Made by a program: the position numbers and the translations under genes. Of a DNA stretch of 64,000 bases, positions 60,751 to 64,000 are shown piece after piece (position 1 is the stretch's first letter; every line of letters starts with the position of its first letter). Source of the stretch: Straminergon stramineum (taxonomy: Eukaryota; Streptophyta; Bryopsida; Hypnales; Calliergonaceae). The notes under the pieces were generated by a model, which worked only from the letters and a program-made list of their open reading frames with translations, did no database searches and was not told where the DNA came from. Location of the stretch: positions 9,860,501-9,924,500 of the forward strand of contig OY987268.1 of NCBI GenBank assembly GCA_963920665.1, in the 5' to 3' direction.

Positions 60751-61376
60751 AGGCTGCACTCACACATCTTCGCTTTGGAGCCAGTCCCGATCAGCGTTTG
60801 TGCTTCTAAACCTCCGTTGCATCATTTCTCTCGTGATTGCGATCCTATTCCAGCTTGGAAGGTCCATTTGGTTACATTGGTGAATTTCACCACTTTCGCT
60901 CGCTCTTTCGGTAGGCGCGGTCTGAATTGAAATTCTGTACCTGTTCTAGCTAGTTTTGGGTCACAAAAAGTTTAGCACCAGAAACGCCCCCATTTTAAAG
61001 AAAAGCATGAACCTTTTCTCGTCTGCGGGCTCGTCCACTCTGCACATATTCTCCGGGAACGTATTCAGTTTCTAGTCAGTGAATGAGTGGTAATATTTTC
61101 GATCATTCCTCACGGAGTCCACGATCGCGCTTCAATGGGATATGAATTTGAGCTCCGAATTCTTTCTCATTTGCATTGGAATGCAGGGCTGCAGGATTCG
61201 TTCCTCCGCACCCGATGTAATCGAAGGAGAGGACTCTGTTCGAAAGTTGGCAGATTTTTTCTTTGGGTGTGTCGATTTGTGTACTTCACTTTGTTTGATG
61301 ATGGCTTCGTTGACTTTTAGGGAGCAACGTCGATCAGATCACTGAATTGCGCAAAGGGGAAGAGTCACGATTCGCA
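60751..61376 (+). promoter_or_regulatory. Conserved 5' region of gene copy D
   Basis: Close match to copy A 6090-6716, including 'atcttcgctttgg', 'gatcagcgtttgtgcttcta' and an acceptor-like CTTTTAG at about 61314-61320. The frame is open from that acceptor to the ATG (VDQITELRKGEESRFA), as in A and B. Confidence 0.5.
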
Positions 61377-61736
61377 ATGGTGCAGGCGAACTCAGGAGCG
61401 GTAGGCGCGAACGGAGCAGTGCCGCAGGTGGATGGAGCGGCAGTTGCCGACGGAGCGGTACCGGTCGTGAACGGAGCAGTGCCGCAGGTGGATGGCACGG
61501 CTGTTGCCTACGGAGTGGTACTGGTCGTGAACGGAGCAGTGCCGCAGGTGATAGATGGCGAGCGCGTTCGCGGGGCTGGAGGCCAGACGGGAGCTCCGGT
61601 GGCAGGGGCCCTTCTTCCCCAAGGTCTTGTTCCTGCACGGTTTGATATGGATGGTGTTCTACTGGGGCCTCTGCCAACAATAAGCAACGAGAGCTGCAAA
61701 ATCCTTCCCAAGATTGAAGGTGAAACCTGGCCTTGA
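61377..61736 (+). CDS. Unknown array-family protein, copy D (119 aa)
   Basis: The longest family member. It opens MVQANSGAVGANGAVPQVDG. An exact 60-base unit (starts 61409, 61469, 61529; about 2.5 units) repeats a 20-residue segment around NGAVPQVDG, whereas copy A has about 1.5 units and copy C less. The C-terminal block is LLGPLPTISNESCKILPKI, ending GETWP because the A/C stop codon is read as Trp, with the stop two codons later as in copy B. No signal peptide, membrane segment or known domain. The second base of the start-adjacent codon differs (MVQ, not MAQ), but the ATG is conserved. Confidence 0.55.
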   Translation: MVQANSGAVGANGAVPQVDGAAVADGAVPVVNGAVPQVDGTAVAYGVVLVVNGAVPQVIDGERVRGAGGQTGAPVAGALLPQGLVPARFDMDGVLLGPLPTISNESCKILPKIEGETWP

Positions 61737-62460
61737 ACTTGTTTGCAGTGAAGGAAAGCTTTCACTTGTGTTTTGAAAAAAAATGGTCTTAAGAATAATA
61801 AATGTAGTTGGATATTCGTGTCTTCTTCTTTGCCTGGGGTGATTGGTTTCCTTGGTTTGCTGATGAAACTGCATGGGAAAATCAATTGCATAAGATGAGT
61901 CCGCTGGAGTAGTTGCAAGTTACAAGTCACATGGGCGTGTTGGGCTAGATCCACTAGCCAGAGTTTCTACATCATATTGACTTGGTTTAATAGCCTCTTT
62001 TGGATTGGTTTATTTTTACCATATTGTAGAAGTGTTAGCAGTGTAAAGGTGAGTGTGTTTGGACTAAGAAGCATGGATAATGCTCAAGAATAATTGTGTG
62101 GACGTTTTAGTAAATTTCATGCTGACCAGAGCATAATAATATTCAGAGGTGCATATTGGTTGTCTACATGGAGCACATACATTTATGCAGTGGGAACTTG
62201 GGACTCAGATTGTTCTCATTAACTGATTTGGCTTTGGTTTGGAATCTAGTTCTATCTTCAGATCCTCGATGGATTGCTTGGTGATGAGGAATTCTTGGAT
62301 CTCGTTTTTTGCAATGGATTTTGCTTTCACTTTTGCTGAAATAAACAAATATACAAGTTTAAGTTTGTGCTTCAGAAAACTTATTTTCGAAGTAATTGAC
62401 AATGAAATTATCTTTGGACAATTGTAACTTAATTGACTTATGAAGCAGTGGAGATCTTGG
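61737..62460 (+). other. 3' region of gene copy D
   Basis: It matches copy A without the MITE. The downstream frame is broken by a deletion after NQLHK. AATAAA at 62340-62345 is the conserved poly(A) signal. Confidence 0.6.
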
Positions 62461-62873
62461 GAAGTGCGTGGTTAAATTTTCAAGACAATTGCTGTTGTAG
62501 TTTGCAAGATTTTAGCTTTTGAATTGAATTGAATAGGTTCAAACAAGGTCAATAACGCAGGATTGGTTTAACAATGGGACCTGCGGCACCACTGACTGTA
62601 CCGGTTGCAAACCCAGTTGATGCTAATATTCCCACAGGTGATAATATTTGAAATTAGTGCGGCGTACAACTGAGATTTGACATCCTTATTGCATAACATT
62701 GTTAACCATCGCTTGGGTTGCTCTTTTGAAAGTGGGAGCCCAAGCATCCTAACTTCCCAATCAGTAAAAACGTCTCTAACAACTTTTCACTGAGCCAATG
62801 ATACTAGTGTTACAACTTCCTAGCCATTCAATACTTCACTATAGATTATAACTAACTTCACTATAGATTATAA
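62461..62873. other. Spacer with a possible 25-codon frame and a 22-bp tandem repeat
   Basis: After an acceptor-like 'aataacgcag', 62574-62651 reads an ATG frame of Ala/Pro/Val/Asn-rich composition (GPAAPLTVPVANPVD). It is somewhat like the array-family N-terminus but too short to call. Two perfect 22-bp units, ACTTCACTATAGATTATAAC plus TA, lie at 62833-62876. Confidence 0.35.
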
Positions 62874-63111
62874 CTACACTGAATAGTGAAATTAGGTTGC
62901 TCCTCACTAATTTCTCGACAATTGACACAAAATAAATATTTACAGTGATTGTATGAGAATGAACTACTTTTGAATTTCATGTCATTGTATTTGGGACTCA
63001 TGAACTTCCATGTGTACAAATGGAAATATTTTTAGAAATATTTGTTGACTTTGATGGCTTGTAAAGTAACTTTCTTGGGGTAAGGCAACCTAATTTCACT
63101 ATTTAGTGTAG
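62874..63111. mobile_element. MITE family IV, second copy
   Basis: Reverse-orientation relative of 9865-10130; ends CTACACTGAATAG and CTACACTAAATAG. Confidence 0.7.
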
Positions 63112-63173
63112 GTTTACTCCCAAGAATATAGGGAGACATTATCCATTCTCCAAGGAGGAATGGTTTAGACTGG

Positions 63174-63404
63174 TTAACCCTTAAAAGATGGACTGGTGAT
63201 CTAGGAAATCATCCCTTTTCTAACCATGTGACATCATCTACTTTTAAAAAAATCCCAAACATTTATTGGAGGTCAAACTATTGTGCAAGATCTCTCCTTT
63301 TTGCACAAAATTCCAAGGATGAACAATTACTCTTTTGTACTAAGTAGGAAGATTCTTTGTCATCTATCAAACACAAAATTTTTGTGTCGATATTTAAGGG
63401 TTAT
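63174..63404. mobile_element. TTAA-type MITE family III, second copy
   Basis: The element 63178-63400 is flanked by TTAA (63174-63177) and TTAT (63401-63404). It is the reverse of 9306-9517. Confidence 0.65.
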
Positions 63405-64000
63405 AGGAAGTAAACCCTTTCCAATCACACCCCCTCCATTTTTGCCCTATAGACTATTTTTCTTTCCAATTAGGTAGTCAAGAGTGGTAATTAATTATGG
63501 CATAGTTCCCAGTGTAGTTGTGGCACATTATGATTGGCTACATGACTATCAATATTGCAACTAGCCCTTGGTCAATTTTGCAACCAACCCTTGGCTAGAA
63601 ATAGGAAAATCTATATGACCAATATGGGTCGAACAAAATCTTGGGCTAAAAAACTTGTGGTAATTATATTTTGAAAAATAAAATTATGGAAAAATATAGA
63701 ATCCTTCCCAATTCTATTTATGTACACAAGAAAGTTTCCCCACTTGAGAATCCCATGCCCCATATATGTATAATTGCTTAAGTGGTTGGAAATAGGTTGT
63801 ATGCCTTAACAATGTTTTGTGGGTTACTGGGTTGTCACTTTGTTGGGTCCTACGCTGCCAGACAATCCCATCAACTTTGAAGATTGGCCTTGAATGAAAA
63901 TTCACATATTAAGGGCCTTCTTACATGTATCGGTCATCGGGGAAACTTCACAAGGAGTGCTATAAGTGAAAATAGTAATTGCACTTTCATGTGGACCTGG
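63405..64000. repeat. Dispersed repeat (family IX) and spacer
   Basis: 63480-63800 matches, in reverse, 37810-38130 ('cacattatgattg', 'gaccaatatgggtcgaacaa'). No gene is seen to the window end. Confidence 0.55.

Noticed and set aside
60390..60930. Two 115-116 codon plus-strand frames upstream of copy D
   Set aside because: They are produced by the 193-bp tandem duplication and are not conserved upstream of A, B or C.

Overview
The window looks like nuclear DNA of a plant. It is strongly AT-rich and gene-poor, carries a short run of plant-type telomere repeat (TTTAGGG), a PIF/Harbinger transposon with the two head-to-head genes usual in plants, and plant-type L1 LINE 3' ends. No bacterial gene, tRNA, rRNA or CRISPR array was seen. 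I cannot settle the lineage; a large-genome land plant or other streptophyte fits. All homology calls rest on motif recognition, because no search could be run.

The backbone is a same-strand (+) array of one unidentified gene family. Four copies keep an open frame with a shared C-terminus (A 6717-7007, B 22326-22619, C 43225-43485, D 61377-61736). Two more survive as fragments (E about 50990-51375, a 3' end; F about 58735-58870, a 5' end). An inverted piece of array flank lies at about 37300-38660. The copies are GC-rich islands 15-20 kb apart and share upstream sequence, a GC-rich coding segment and a 3' region that in most copies ends in AATAAA. The most divergent pair differs mostly at third codon positions in the C-terminal block, which points to a selected protein of unknown function.

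The space between copies is mostly transposons, many of them datable by comparing array copies. There is a large set of small elements with TTAACCCCTAAA-like ends (examples: 2148-2784, 9306-9517, 11201-11437, 30802-31721, 31880-32633, 44385-45290, 63178-63400). There are a hAT-like MITE in copy A, Tourist/PIF-like MITEs (20563-20968, 33236-33382), and foldback MITEs near 37 kb. A 6.3-kb hAT-like foldback element (23792-30128) sits inside a TTAA-type element that itself split the 3' end of gene copy B. Copies of a LINE 3' end as short as about 30-45 bp are flanked by target duplications. A full-length PIF/Harbinger element (52711-58080) carries a Myb/trihelix-like gene and an opposing DDE transposase, both broken by stop codons, with a further MITE inside the transposase. 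A degraded minus-strand coding relic (about 14200-16600) has one segment resembling the DUF3504/Crypton-type domain. A nearly identical inverted repeat (arms 39490-40183 and 41437-42129) is probably recent. The rest is AT-rich sequence with no gene I can support.
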